64,000 nucleotides of DNA from contig NZ_JBHSSW010000009.1 in assembly GCF_042659465.1 (NCBI RefSeq), forward strand, positions 1 through 64,000. The letters are read 5' to 3'. Positions 1 through 7,989 of this stretch are shown here, piece after piece. The notes below the pieces were generated by a model. The model was not told where the DNA came from, ran no database searches, and was given only the letters and a program-made list of their open reading frames with translations. The translations under genes and the position numbers were made by a program. The first letter of the stretch is position 1. Each line of letters begins with the position of its first letter. This DNA is from Ponticaulis profundi (lineage in GTDB: Bacteria > Pseudomonadota > Alphaproteobacteria > Caulobacterales > Hyphomonadaceae).

Positions 1-1
1 A

Positions 2-115
2 GCCGGGAAACCGTTCAAAGTGGTCATCATCGCCCTCGCCAGACGCCTGCTCACCCGGCTCAACAGCATGGTCAAAGAGGATCGAAACTACCGGTTCAAA
101 CCACTTCCGTGCTAA
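2..115 (+). mobile_element. IS110-family transposase, C-terminal fragment (cut by window edge)
   Basis: An open frame enters from the left edge and ends at a TAA at 113-115, giving about 37 residues. The sequence contains GKPFKVVIIALARRLLTRLN and ends in YRFKPLPC. This resembles the C-terminal tail of IS110/IS1111 (Transposase_20) enzymes, which usually have a GK-P-KVA-ARKLL-LN pattern. These enzymes are DEDD recombinases that move circular IS intermediates. The element must end between here and the pyruvate kinase stop at 188, so it sits directly behind pyk. The rest lies outside the window, so whether the gene is intact cannot be judged. The family call rests on a short tail. Confidence 0.6.
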
Positions 116-124
116 CAGTTGCTA

Positions 125-145
125 CAGCGAAACAGCGTTTCGCTG
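125..145. repeat. Perfect 9-bp inverted repeat between IS110 tail and pyk
   Basis: CAGCGAAAC at 125-133 and its exact complement GTTTCGCTG at 137-145 flank a 3-base loop. The hairpin lies 10 bases after the transposase stop and 43 bases after the pyk stop in the pyk reading direction. No T-run follows on either strand, so a classical terminator is doubtful. It may be a subterminal IS structure or a factor-dependent 3'-end hairpin for pyk. Confidence 0.5.
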
Positions 146-187
146 CTGCTACGGCTGTCTGCACACTTTTTCAGCGCGTTCCAGCAT

Positions 188-1633
188 CTAATCCTCCTCG
201 TCCTGACTAGAGGCTCGGGTGACCTGCACAAGATTGGTTTTGCCGGGGCGGCCAAAGGGAACGCCCGCGGTGATGACGATCCGCTCATTTTCCTCAACGC
301 CCAGCTCTACGGCGAAACGCTTGGCGGTTTCCATCATGCTTTCATGACTGCCAATCTCTTCGGCGATCACCGGACTGACGCCCCAATAGAGCGCGCCGCG
401 CCGGGCCGTTTCAACCTTTTCGGTCAGCATGATGATCGGTGCGCGCGGACGGGCACGCGAAATGCGCTTCACCGTCGAGCCTGTCGTCGTGAAGGCCATA
501 ATGGCCTTGCAGTCCAGCGTTTCAGCGATATCAGCAGCGGCATGGCAGATGGCATCTGCCGTCGTTTCTTCCGGTTCGGCGCGGTATTGCGACAGCGCAT
601 CATAATAATCCGGCGCGCCTTCAATGGCGCGGATGATCCGGTCCATAATGGCGACCACGGTTTGCGGATGACGCCCCACCGCGCTTTCCGCGCTGAGCAT
701 GACGGCATCTGCGCCCTGATAAACGGCCGTCGCAACGTCTGAGGCTTCCGCCCGGGTGGGCGTGGACGACTCGATCATGGATTCCAGCATTTGCGTGGCA
801 ACCACGACAGGACGGCCCAGCCTGCGCGCCTCTCGCACAATGCGCCTCTGATGGACCGGCACCTGTTCAGGCGGCAATTCCACACCCAGATCGCCGCGTG
901 CCACCATGGCAGCGTCCGCTGCGCCCAGAATTTCAGAGAGATATTCAAGCGCGCTTGGCTTTTCGATTTTCACCAGAATGCGCGCTTTATCGCCGATCAG
1001 CTCACGCGCTTCGGCGACATCATCCGGATGCTGAACAAAGCTTAGCGCGATATAGTCCACGCCCTCTTCCAGCGCCACTTTCATGTCGGCGCGGTCTTTC
1101 TCCGTGATGGCCGAAATGCGCAGGCGTTTGTCCGGCACATTGACGCCCTTGCGGTCTTTCAGTGTACCCGCCATGGTCACGCGCGCTTCTGCCCGATCCC
1201 TGGAGACCGATGTCAGCTCACAGGCAAGACGCCCGTCATCGAAGAGCAGCTGGTCGCCCGGTTCGCTGACCTCAAAGATTTCCGGATGCGGAATGGGAAT
1301 GGCTTTGCCAGCGGATGGCTGTTCTTCCTGACAGACAAGATCAATCGCTTCGCCCCAGCCAAGCTTCATCTCTTCGCCCTTCAGCTTGCCCACGCGAATT
1401 TTCGGCCCCTGCATGTCTGCGAGAATGCCGACACGCTGGCCCAGCAGATCCTCCATCTGGCGGATGGCGCGAATGACCTCGCGGTGCTTGTCCGCCTCGC
1501 CATGGCTGAAATTGATCCGGAAGACATTCACCCCGGTTTTGGCGAGCAGTGCCAGTCGGCTCGGCGAATTGCTGGACGGGCCAACCGTCGCAACAATCTT
1601 GCAGTTTCGGGCTTTGATGCTGGACAAAGTCAT
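188..1633 (-). CDS. pyk: Pyruvate kinase
   Basis: Glycolytic enzyme converting phosphoenolpyruvate and ADP to pyruvate and ATP in the cytoplasm. It has the N-terminal TVGPSS segment, VFRINFSHG (cation and ATP binding), the active-site signature ILVKIEKPSALEYL with the catalytic Lys, the Mg-binding MVARGDLGVELP, and a C-terminal allosteric domain with TTTGSTVKRISRARP. I place the start at the ATG at 1633 (481 aa, normal for the family). A further in-frame start at 1672 would add 13 residues not seen in the family. A weak AGGGA lies about 8 bases upstream of the chosen ATG. The gene follows the K+ channel gene on the same strand after about 60 bp. An IS110-type element abuts its 3' end. Confidence 0.95.
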   Translation of the reverse strand: MTLSSIKARNCKIVATVGPSSNSPSRLALLAKTGVNVFRINFSHGEADKHREVIRAIRQMEDLLGQRVGILADMQGPKIRVGKLKGEEMKLGWGEAIDLVCQEEQPSAGKAIPIPHPEIFEVSEPGDQLLFDDGRLACELTSVSRDRAEARVTMAGTLKDRKGVNVPDKRLRISAITEKDRADMKVALEEGVDYIALSFVQHPDDVAEARELIGDKARILVKIEKPSALEYLSEILGAADAAMVARGDLGVELPPEQVPVHQRRIVREARRLGRPVVVATQMLESMIESSTPTRAEASDVATAVYQGADAVMLSAESAVGRHPQTVVAIMDRIIRAIEGAPDYYDALSQYRAEPEETTADAICHAAADIAETLDCKAIMAFTTTGSTVKRISRARPRAPIIMLTEKVETARRGALYWGVSPVIAEEIGSHESMMETAKRFAVELGVEENERIVITAGVPFGRPGKTNLVQVTRASSQDEED

Positions 1634-1692
1634 GCGGCGTGTCCCTGCTGAGCATGCCGGTTGGCATGACATGATGCGGGCGTGACGCCCTG

Positions 1693-2532
1693 TCAGTGTT
1701 CAGGAGACGGCGGATCGGCGTTGCCCGTCAAGGCATTGCGCGCCTTTTCTTCCTTCTTGCGCTCGGCTTCCTCACGAATGACATCGGTAAAGGCACTGGC
1801 AAAGACACCTGCCGGTAAAGCCACCACACCAATACCGGCCAGAGCGATGGCAGAGGCTGCAAGACGCCCGAACGGCGTCACCGGATAGACATCGCCATAG
1901 CCAACAGTGGTCAGCGTTGCGATGGCCCACCAGATGGCGCGCGGAATGGACCCGAAGGCTTCGGGCTGGATCTCCCCCTCAATCAGATAGAGCGCGATGG
2001 CAGAGATATAGACCAGCGCAAGCGCCAGAAGCAGGCTGGTCAGAAGCTGCCCGCCGGCCTTGCGAAGCGCCTCGCCCAGCAGGTCGAACGCAGGCACATA
2101 ACGCGCCAGCTTGAAGAGCCGAAAGAGCCTGAAGGCTTTCAGTATGGCCAGCATGCGCGGGTCCACCTGATCGGTCAGAAAGACCATGAGCAGAAGCTCC
2201 GGCAGAAAGGCGGCGAGGTCAGCAATCGCGTAAAAGCTGCAGGCATAGCGAAAGCGCCCGGACTTGCCGCGATATTTCGGGTTTTCCGGCGCAATCCAGA
2301 GCCGGACGGCATATTCGACCGCGAACACGATCACCACGAAGGTGTTGATCCAGCGAATGATCTGAATGCCCTGCTTTCCGAGCGCAGGCTCGGTCTCCAG
2401 AGCCAGGAGAATAAAGCTCAGAAGGACAAGCGCCACGAGCAGGCGATTGACCGTGGACAGACGGTCGCGGTCATTCTGGCCCGGTTCGAAAGCGCGATAT
2501 AGTCTGGCGCGGAAATCTGTAGCGACGGACAT
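1693..2532 (-). CDS. Voltage-gated K+ channel (6-TM ion transport protein)
   Basis: Inner-membrane potassium channel of 279 aa, the usual size for bacterial Kv-type proteins. It shows S1 (about 30-48), S2 (about 60-82), S3 (about 100-122), a basic S4-like voltage sensor FRLFRLFKLARY, S5 (about 165-190), a pore helix with the selectivity filter TTVGYGD, and S6 rich in Ala/Gly. The C-terminus is short, charged and cytosolic, with no RCK/TrkA-N domain, so gating is probably by voltage alone. A strong hairpin at 2535-2566 covers the ribosome-binding site. K+ selectivity follows from TVGYGD. The physiological role is inferred. Confidence 0.92.
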   Translation of the reverse strand: MSVATDFRARLYRAFEPGQNDRDRLSTVNRLLVALVLLSFILLALETEPALGKQGIQIIRWINTFVVIVFAVEYAVRLWIAPENPKYRGKSGRFRYACSFYAIADLAAFLPELLLMVFLTDQVDPRMLAILKAFRLFRLFKLARYVPAFDLLGEALRKAGGQLLTSLLLALALVYISAIALYLIEGEIQPEAFGSIPRAIWWAIATLTTVGYGDVYPVTPFGRLAASAIALAGIGVVALPAGVFASAFTDVIREEAERKKEEKARNALTGNADPPSPEH

Positions 2533-2534
2533 GC

Positions 2535-2566
2535 GTCTACCCCTTCTGTCGCCAGAAAGGGTAGAC
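2535..2566 (-). promoter_or_regulatory. Leader hairpin burying the RBS of the K+ channel gene
   Basis: GTCTACCC (2535-2542) pairs with GGGTAGAC (2559-2566). The stem extends inward by five more pairs after one mismatch, closing on a 4-base loop. On the minus strand, AGAAGGGG in the 3' arm is the only good Shine-Dalgarno candidate and sits about 7 bases before the ATG at 2532. In the mRNA the site would therefore be double-stranded. On the plus strand the hairpin is followed by a T-run (2570-2574), so it might also act as an antisense terminator. Confidence 0.5.
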
Positions 2567-2598
2567 CGGTTTTTCCATATCAGACAATCACCTGCAGG

Positions 2599-3000
2599 CT
2601 ATGGTCTCCGTTTTCGATCGCGCTCGCCCGGTGTGAGGACACCATCGCCATTCACATCGGCACGATCAAAGGCTGTGGGCGGGATCGCATCCCATTCCGC
2701 ATGCGTAACGATGCCATCTCCATTCCCATCGACGCGGGCAAAGGCGCGACCGGAGAAACGCTGAATGCGCTGGCTGAGAACTTCAGCGAACTCAGCCTGT
2801 GTGACGCTGCCGGACGTATCAGTATCAACGCGGGCAAATGCCTCTGAGCGAAGTGTCAGAAATTCATCGCGGGAAACATTGCCGTCTCCATCAAGATCAG
2901 CGGTCTGGATCAGATCATCCAGAGTCCAGGGGATTGCGTGCTGAGCGAGCGCAGGCGCACTCAGGGTGAGCGGAATAACAAGCAGATATGCAATTTTCAT
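2599..3000 (-). CDS. Secreted EF-hand calcium-binding protein
   Basis: Starting at the ATG at 3000 the product is 133 aa with an N-terminal signal peptide (MKIAYLLVIPLTLSAPALAQ, cut after ALA). Four 12-residue EF-hand loops follow: DLDGDGNVSRDE, DTDTSGSVTQAE, DGNGDGIVTHAE and DVNGDGVLTPGE. All have acidic residues at positions 1, 3 or 5, and 12, so Ca2+ binding in the periplasm is likely. A longer in-frame start at 3072 would put charged residues before the signal peptide and is not favoured. The gene lies between a secreted repeat protein and the K+ channel, all on the minus strand. Function is unknown beyond ion binding. Confidence 0.85.
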   Translation of the reverse strand: MKIAYLLVIPLTLSAPALAQHAIPWTLDDLIQTADLDGDGNVSRDEFLTLRSEAFARVDTDTSGSVTQAEFAEVLSQRIQRFSGRAFARVDGNGDGIVTHAEWDAIPPTAFDRADVNGDGVLTPGERDRKRRP

Positions 3001-3137
3001 GAGGGGTTTCTTTCTAAACAAAGGGGAGTGGCGGGCAGCCTTTTCGGGGCTTGACTGCCCGCCATGATGCAAAGACCGGGCTTTCCAGGTGTGTGGGCGG
3101 ATAACCAGAACACAGTCTTCACATCAGAGCTTTGGAA

Positions 3138-3707
3138 CTAGTCGACGGTGAGCCAGCGCGTGCGGGACCGGCTTTCGCCTTCGGGCCCGGTGACGGTGGT
3201 GGTTTTCCCACCCTCTCCGTCGCGAACGACATCGCGTGAGGCGGTCTGGCCGTTCGGCCCGTAAACATCGCGGGATTTCACGTAATCACCATTGTCATCG
3301 ACACTGCGGGATCGATAGCTCCCGGCCTCTGCGCCCTGCGGGCCTGTGAAGGCTCTGGAGCGATAACATGTACCATCCGCGCAGGCAGCTTCCTTGCCTG
3401 CCGTCGCAGTCTGTCCGGAATTCGTGGTGACGGTCCGGTTGCGATAAAGCGCATTCGCATCCTCGTCATATCCCGTCGTCCGTGTGCGATCATAACCGCG
3501 CCCTGATCCTGTCTGAACGGATTTGCTGCGGGTTCGGGCACCGTTTTCAAAGGTGTTGCGGGTGGTGCGCGTGGCGTTGCGGCCCTGATCCGTCTGGATG
3601 GTTGCGCGGCGCTCACGGGTTTGCGCCTCAGCAGATGAGGCAAAGAAGAGATGACTGGACAAAATCGCAGCAGAGGCCAGCATAAGCATTTTGGTTGAGG
3701 CGTTCAT
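3138..3707 (-). CDS. Secreted Arg/Thr/Gly-rich repeat protein, unknown function
   Basis: 189 aa with a clear signal peptide (about residues 1-28, ending SSAEAQ). The mature part is built from degenerate units of roughly 18-22 residues with an R-x-R/T core followed by a G-x-G or G-P-x-G turn, for example ENGARTRSKSV, DRTRTTGYDE, ALYRNRTVTT, GSYRSRSVDDNGDY and SRDVYGPNGQ. One Cys pair occurs in ACADGTCYRSR. The pattern suggests repeated beta hairpins in the periplasm or outside the cell. It is transcribed divergently from the response regulator at 3867, which could control it (inference). I do not recognise a named family. Confidence 0.75.
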   Translation of the reverse strand: MNASTKMLMLASAAILSSHLFFASSAEAQTRERRATIQTDQGRNATRTTRNTFENGARTRSKSVQTGSGRGYDRTRTTGYDEDANALYRNRTVTTNSGQTATAGKEAACADGTCYRSRAFTGPQGAEAGSYRSRSVDDNGDYVKSRDVYGPNGQTASRDVVRDGEGGKTTTVTGPEGESRSRTRWLTVD

Positions 3708-3866
3708 TTTCTAGCTCCTTTCAGGTGGGTGGTGTCCCTCCGGCGAGACCCAATCTGACCGAGCCTCGTAACGAGCGAATGTCTGGCGCGTATCGGTGCG
3801 TAACGTTTTGTAACAAGCTGGCCGGACATCTGGATGACCCCGCATTTTCAGGGCAGAGAGCGATTC

Positions 3867-4586
3867 ATGACCCATGTGCCCCTTATCCTGATCGTCGAAG
3901 ATGACGATGAAATCCGCGAGCTGGTTTGTGACTATCTGTCAGCCAATGGCTTTGACGCGCGCGGCGTACGGGACGGTGCGGCCATGTCTACATTCCTCGC
4001 CCGTCAGGCTGCCGACCTGATCGTGCTGGATATCATGCTGCCTGGCGGTGAAGACGGCCTGTCCATATGTCGGCGCATACGCGCCAGCTCGAACACACCC
4101 ATCATCATGCTGACCGCACGCGGCGATGACATTGACCGGATTATCGGCATTGAGCTTGGCGCTGATGACTATCTCGCCAAGCCCTTCAATCCACGCGAAC
4201 TGACCGCAAGGATCAATGCGGTGCTGCGGCGAACGCATGGTCAGAATGACGTGAAAGACACGGCGCATACATCCTATTGCGGTCATCTGATCATTCACCA
4301 TGAACGCCGGGAAGTTCGCACCGAAGCAGGCGAGCTGCTGATCCTTTCAAGTGGAGAGTACGATCTTCTGACGATCTTTCTCAGCCGACCGCAACGCGTG
4401 CTCGACCGGGATGTGCTGATGGATCTGTTGAATGGGCGCGTTTTCAATGCCGCCTTTGACCGGTCGATTGATGTACAGGTCAGCCGGTTGCGCCGAAAGA
4501 TCGAACCGGACCCGGCCAATCCGGTTCTCATCAAGACCATCCGCAATGTCGGCTATGTGTTATCGGAAAAGGTACGCTCAGCATGA
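3867..4586 (+). CDS. OmpR-family DNA-binding response regulator
   Basis: Two-component response regulator of 239 aa. The N-terminal receiver domain (about 5-120) has the acidic pocket EDDDE, the phospho-acceptor Asp about residue 55 in LIVLDIMLPGGEDG, Thr in MLTARGDD and Lys in DYLAKPFNPREL. The C-terminal winged-helix domain (about 140-235) ends in the typical IKTIRNVGYVLSE. I choose the ATG at 3867, preceded by AGAGAG, over an in-frame start at 3834. The stop overlaps the histidine kinase start (ATGA at 4583-4586), so the pair is translationally coupled. Targets are unknown. The divergent repeat protein gene is a candidate. Confidence 0.93.
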   Translation: MTHVPLILIVEDDDEIRELVCDYLSANGFDARGVRDGAAMSTFLARQAADLIVLDIMLPGGEDGLSICRRIRASSNTPIIMLTARGDDIDRIIGIELGADDYLAKPFNPRELTARINAVLRRTHGQNDVKDTAHTSYCGHLIIHHERREVRTEAGELLILSSGEYDLLTIFLSRPQRVLDRDVLMDLLNGRVFNAAFDRSIDVQVSRLRRKIEPDPANPVLIKTIRNVGYVLSEKVRSA

Positions 4587-5953
4587 CGATGCCTGGCATG
4601 CGCTCCATCACCGGCATACGTCTGGTCGCAGCCGCGATCCTTGTGATCTTCGCCTCGCAAATGCTGGTGCTGGTCTTCCTGTTTCAGGCTCAGAACAAGA
4701 CCGCGCGTGACTTTCTCTTGCCACTGCCCTCACGCGTCGCGTCCATTGTAGAGATTGTGGAGGCCACGGGAGAAGAAGATCGCGCCGTTCTGCTTGAGAG
4801 CCTGAACACGTCTCAGCTGCGCATCGCCATGGTCGATGCGTTCGATCCGGCAGATGCGGCGAGCGAGACCATCCGCCTGAGAGCGTTGCGTCGTTCACTG
4901 AGCCGATATGGCGAGGCGCTCGAAGGACGACGCATGTTTGCCATGGTCGATGGCGATGCGGGCTCCTTCGGTTCCCCTGTCGAAACCGAGATCGGCCTGC
5001 GCGCGGACTATCCCATGCGCCTCGTCATTGAACTCGGAAGCGGAGAATGGCTGGCGATCGAAACACCAAGCCTGTTCGAAATCCGGTTTCGCAATCTGCC
5101 GGTCGGTGTGGGAGCAGGTATTTTCGGGCTGATCGTTGCGAGCCTTGCGCTGTTCAGCATCTGGCAGCAATTCCGGCCCGTCCGTGACATGGCAAAAGCT
5201 GCCAGGTCTTTTTCCGAAACGGGCAAATCGAGCCCCGTCAAACCCGGTGGCAGCCGCGACGTGCGCGACCTTGCTCAGGCTTTCAACGACATGCAGACAC
5301 GCATTGAGGCGCTGCTTGCCAATCGCACTCTGATGATGTCCGCCATGTCCCATGACGTTCGCACATATCTGACACGTCTGCGCCTGCGCGTTGAAATGCT
5401 GGACGAGAAGAACCGCGATGCCGCTGAAGCAACGATTGAGGAAATCCAGGCGCTTCTGAACGATACGCTCGCCTTCGCCGAAGCTGCCGAAGGAGCAGAA
5501 ACCGGTGAAGAAGCCGACATCGCTCACGTCTTGTCAGAGCTGATGACGTCTGGCCAGTTCTCCGATCAGGTCTGCTGGGCCAATCAAAGCGCATTTCAGA
5601 GAAAACGGATCTTTGTGGCCGGGCGCGCGGATCGATTACAGCGTGCGCTGGTCAATCTGATCACCAATGCTGAGAAATATGGTGAGGCGGTCGAACTGAC
5701 CCTCAGAACGCCTGATCGCGCGGTCATTCTCGAGATTGCAGATCATGGCCCCGGCATTCCCGACGCCGAGAAAAAGCTGGTGCTCGAACCGTTTTACCGG
5801 CGCGATGCCTCGCGCAATCGCCACACGGAGGGCGCCGGACTGGGACTTGCCATTGCTCACACAATCATCGAACGCGCAGGCGGAACGCTGGCGCTTGCAG
5901 ACCGCCCGGGTGGTGGACTGATCGCCCGTGTCACACTGAAACGGGCGATCTGA
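4583..5953 (+). CDS. Sensor histidine kinase
   Basis: Membrane sensor kinase of 456 aa and the cognate partner of the preceding regulator. There are two TM segments (about 10-37 and 174-197) enclosing a periplasmic sensor of about 135 residues. A HAMP linker follows (about 197-248). The dimerisation/phosphorylation domain has the H-box MSAMSHDVRTYLTRLRLRVE (His about 256), the N-box ALVNLITNAEKYG, the G1 box EIADHGPGIP and the G2 box GAGLGLAIAHTII. All catalytic motifs are present. The H-box reads SHDVRT rather than the usual SHELRT, a common variant. It ends 2 bp before the stop of the convergent gene at 5956, with no visible terminator. Confidence 0.93.
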   Translation: MTMPGMRSITGIRLVAAAILVIFASQMLVLVFLFQAQNKTARDFLLPLPSRVASIVEIVEATGEEDRAVLLESLNTSQLRIAMVDAFDPADAASETIRLRALRRSLSRYGEALEGRRMFAMVDGDAGSFGSPVETEIGLRADYPMRLVIELGSGEWLAIETPSLFEIRFRNLPVGVGAGIFGLIVASLALFSIWQQFRPVRDMAKAARSFSETGKSSPVKPGGSRDVRDLAQAFNDMQTRIEALLANRTLMMSAMSHDVRTYLTRLRLRVEMLDEKNRDAAEATIEEIQALLNDTLAFAEAAEGAETGEEADIAHVLSELMTSGQFSDQVCWANQSAFQRKRIFVAGRADRLQRALVNLITNAEKYGEAVELTLRTPDRAVILEIADHGPGIPDAEKKLVLEPFYRRDASRNRHTEGAGLGLAIAHTIIERAGGTLALADRPGGGLIARVTLKRAI

Positions 5954-5955
5954 GG

Positions 5956-7725
5956 TCAGCTTCGATATCGCGGGTCCGTTGGTCCGTCATTCAGATCGTT
6001 ATCGTCATCATGCCCAAAGAGGGCGGGCTCACGACGTTCACGATATGGCAGACGGTATTCCGCAGGCGCGGGTTCGAGATGATGATGGCCTGCATTGCCA
6101 AACAGGCTGACGATCAGGATCAGCATGTCGGCTGCCAGTGCCAGACAGAAGGCAAAGATGGCCTGCGTTTCACGGTCCTGAAGCGCCACAAATGCATAGG
6201 CGATCGGCGCCGCATCCGGGTCACGCGTCCGCGAGACGCGGCGCAGGTCTTCCAGATAGTTCGCCTTGCGGCTGGCCGAGAGCGCAGACTGGTTGATGCA
6301 GGCACCGCGGATGTATTGCAGCAACTCCCCGCCGGACAAAGTCGCATACACTTCGCTGTCGGTTGCCCGGCAATTGGTTTCGACCATCTCGATGCTGTCT
6401 TCCAGCGCGAACAGACGGCGCGCCGTATCGAACGCACCGCCGGATGTGCAATCAATGCTGTCCGGATTGAAATTGCTGAGCGGCGATTCTGAGTCCGTTG
6501 TACCTGAGGTGCGCGCTGCGATCAGCTCGCTCTTGATCTGTGTACAGGTGGTTTCGACCTGATTGATCTGTTCCTCACTGATACGGCCCGCGCCGAGATC
6601 CAGCGGCGGCAGATCCAGCGCATCGGCCTGTTGCTTCAGCGCACGGATTTCTTCCTCGAGGAAGGCAACGCGCACATCATTTTCAGCATTCAGCGCGTTA
6701 TCGACTTCGGCATCATCGGTAGAAGAGGTGACCGTTGCGAGTTGCTGGCGACCGCTGAGCAAGGCCTGCTGCGCATTTTCAAGCTCACGCTCAACCCGCT
6801 CCAGACGGTTTTCAGCCACTTCGAGATTGGCCTTGATGATGTCATGCTCACGATCAAGCTCACGCCAGACGGGGCCGCGCCCGGACTGGCCGCTTTCCTG
6901 CGCGCCGCGCTCTTCGAGCAGTTTCTGGTCTGATTTTTCGCGGCTCTGCGCATCGAGTTCGTCGACATTCTCACGGAGTTCGCTCTGCTGCGCGGAAAGT
7001 TCGCTCACCTTGCTTTCGAACTGGGCCACGCTTTCACGGAGCTGTGCCACGCGAATATCACGGCTGACGGCAGCCTTTCGCGCTTCGGCCTTGGCGCTGC
7101 CAATCCGGGTAAGATACTCTTCGAGGTCTGCCTGACGTGCATCCAGCTCAGCCAGGATGAGCTGGCGCTGAGAGGTCGAGGCATCCGACAGGAGATTGAT
7201 CTGCGCCTGGAAGCTTGCCTGCAGCGAGGCAAACTCCGAACGCGTCTTGCGGGCTTCATCTTCCAGATCCTCAACCAGCTGCTCAACGATGACATCGCCG
7301 CGCTCCCGAATGGTTTCCGAGGACCAGTCTGACTTCTGCGTGCTGAACATCCGGTCAAACAGATCGACATAGGAGAAGGTGACCGAGATCGACAAAGCCG
7401 CGAAGTAGCCGAGGAAAATCGAGCTGATCAGCGCCCAGCGTTTTCGCTGCTCGACCATGACAAGGCGGCTGGCAATCCAGGCCAGCGCCAGCATGAGCGC
7501 CTGAATACCGAAGGACAGACCAAGCGTGATGGCGAGGCTTTCGGCGCCCTGCCAGAAGCCAATGCCTTCCAGACTTTCCCCATTGGCAATGCGGTTCTGG
7601 ATCGGGTCCGCAGCACGCAGACCGCTCCAGGTCGTCAGAAAGGAAACAACGGACAGAACCAGGCTGGCAATGACCGCGCTTCGAAATCCCAAAGAGCTGT
7701 GTTCGGAATCTTTTTTCTCTGACAA
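5956..7725 (-). CDS. Large coiled-coil membrane protein, unknown function
   Basis: 589 aa. Three hydrophobic segments occur near the N-terminus (about 14-38, 64-88 and 99-120). They are followed by a long heptad-rich region (about 145-375) dense in Glu, Arg, Gln and Leu. A domain with four Cys (about 395-490) comes next, then one more TM (about 527-550) and a polar, His/Asp-rich tail. The architecture is a membrane-anchored coiled coil. It resembles DUF4407-type proteins in outline, but I cannot assign a family. The Cys spacing (TTCTQ, IDCTSG, TNCRA, GACIN) suggests disulfides if that part is periplasmic. It converges with the two-component system 2 bp away. Confidence 0.8.
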   Translation of the reverse strand: MSEKKDSEHSSLGFRSAVIASLVLSVVSFLTTWSGLRAADPIQNRIANGESLEGIGFWQGAESLAITLGLSFGIQALMLALAWIASRLVMVEQRKRWALISSIFLGYFAALSISVTFSYVDLFDRMFSTQKSDWSSETIRERGDVIVEQLVEDLEDEARKTRSEFASLQASFQAQINLLSDASTSQRQLILAELDARQADLEEYLTRIGSAKAEARKAAVSRDIRVAQLRESVAQFESKVSELSAQQSELRENVDELDAQSREKSDQKLLEERGAQESGQSGRGPVWRELDREHDIIKANLEVAENRLERVERELENAQQALLSGRQQLATVTSSTDDAEVDNALNAENDVRVAFLEEEIRALKQQADALDLPPLDLGAGRISEEQINQVETTCTQIKSELIAARTSGTTDSESPLSNFNPDSIDCTSGGAFDTARRLFALEDSIEMVETNCRATDSEVYATLSGGELLQYIRGACINQSALSASRKANYLEDLRRVSRTRDPDAAPIAYAFVALQDRETQAIFAFCLALAADMLILIVSLFGNAGHHHLEPAPAEYRLPYRERREPALFGHDDDNDLNDGPTDPRYRS

Positions 7726-7905
7726 TTGCCCGTCTCCACTTCCATGCGGTCAGCGCCGCGCGCTGGGGTGGCAGCGCGACAAACCGCATGTGTCATCAGA
7801 TAGCATCCCCTTCCCCACGCAAAGGGACGCGTTTCGCAGGGTTTGAACCCGGAAATTACGACCACAATGTGGAAAAGACTGAAGAAAAAGAGAAGTGCCT
7901 TCATG

Positions 7906-7924
7906 GTGCCGGGGAATCCGGCAC
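7906..7924. terminator. Small hairpin behind the orphan copy of the DUF465 3' end
   Basis: GTGCCGG at 7906-7912 pairs with CCGGCAC at 7918-7924 around a 5-base loop. On the minus strand it lies 12 bases beyond the 37-bp repeat and is followed after several bases by a pyrimidine-rich stretch. It may be the original transcription end of the DUF465 gene before the lipoprotein gene was inserted (inference). Confidence 0.35.
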
Positions 7925-7936
7925 AGCGCTTCGCGC

Positions 7937-7973
7937 CTCAGGCGATAATATTCGGGTACAGGGCGTTGCGGAT
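7937..7973 (-). repeat. 37-bp direct repeat, orphan copy
   Basis: This stretch is identical to 9316-9352, which is the last part of the DUF465 coding sequence including its TGA. Here it is a detached remnant lying 17 bp after the stop of the lipoprotein gene, in the same orientation. Read on the minus strand it encodes the terminal residues IRNALYPNIIA and a stop, but has no gene in front of it. Confidence 0.95.
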
Positions 7974-7989
7974 ATGTTGTTTGAAGAGA

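Noticed and set aside
1644..1692. Two short inverted repeats between pyk and the K+ channel gene
   Set aside because: Stems are only 5-6 bp, without a T-run, and overlap the pyk leader. They are too common by chance to call.
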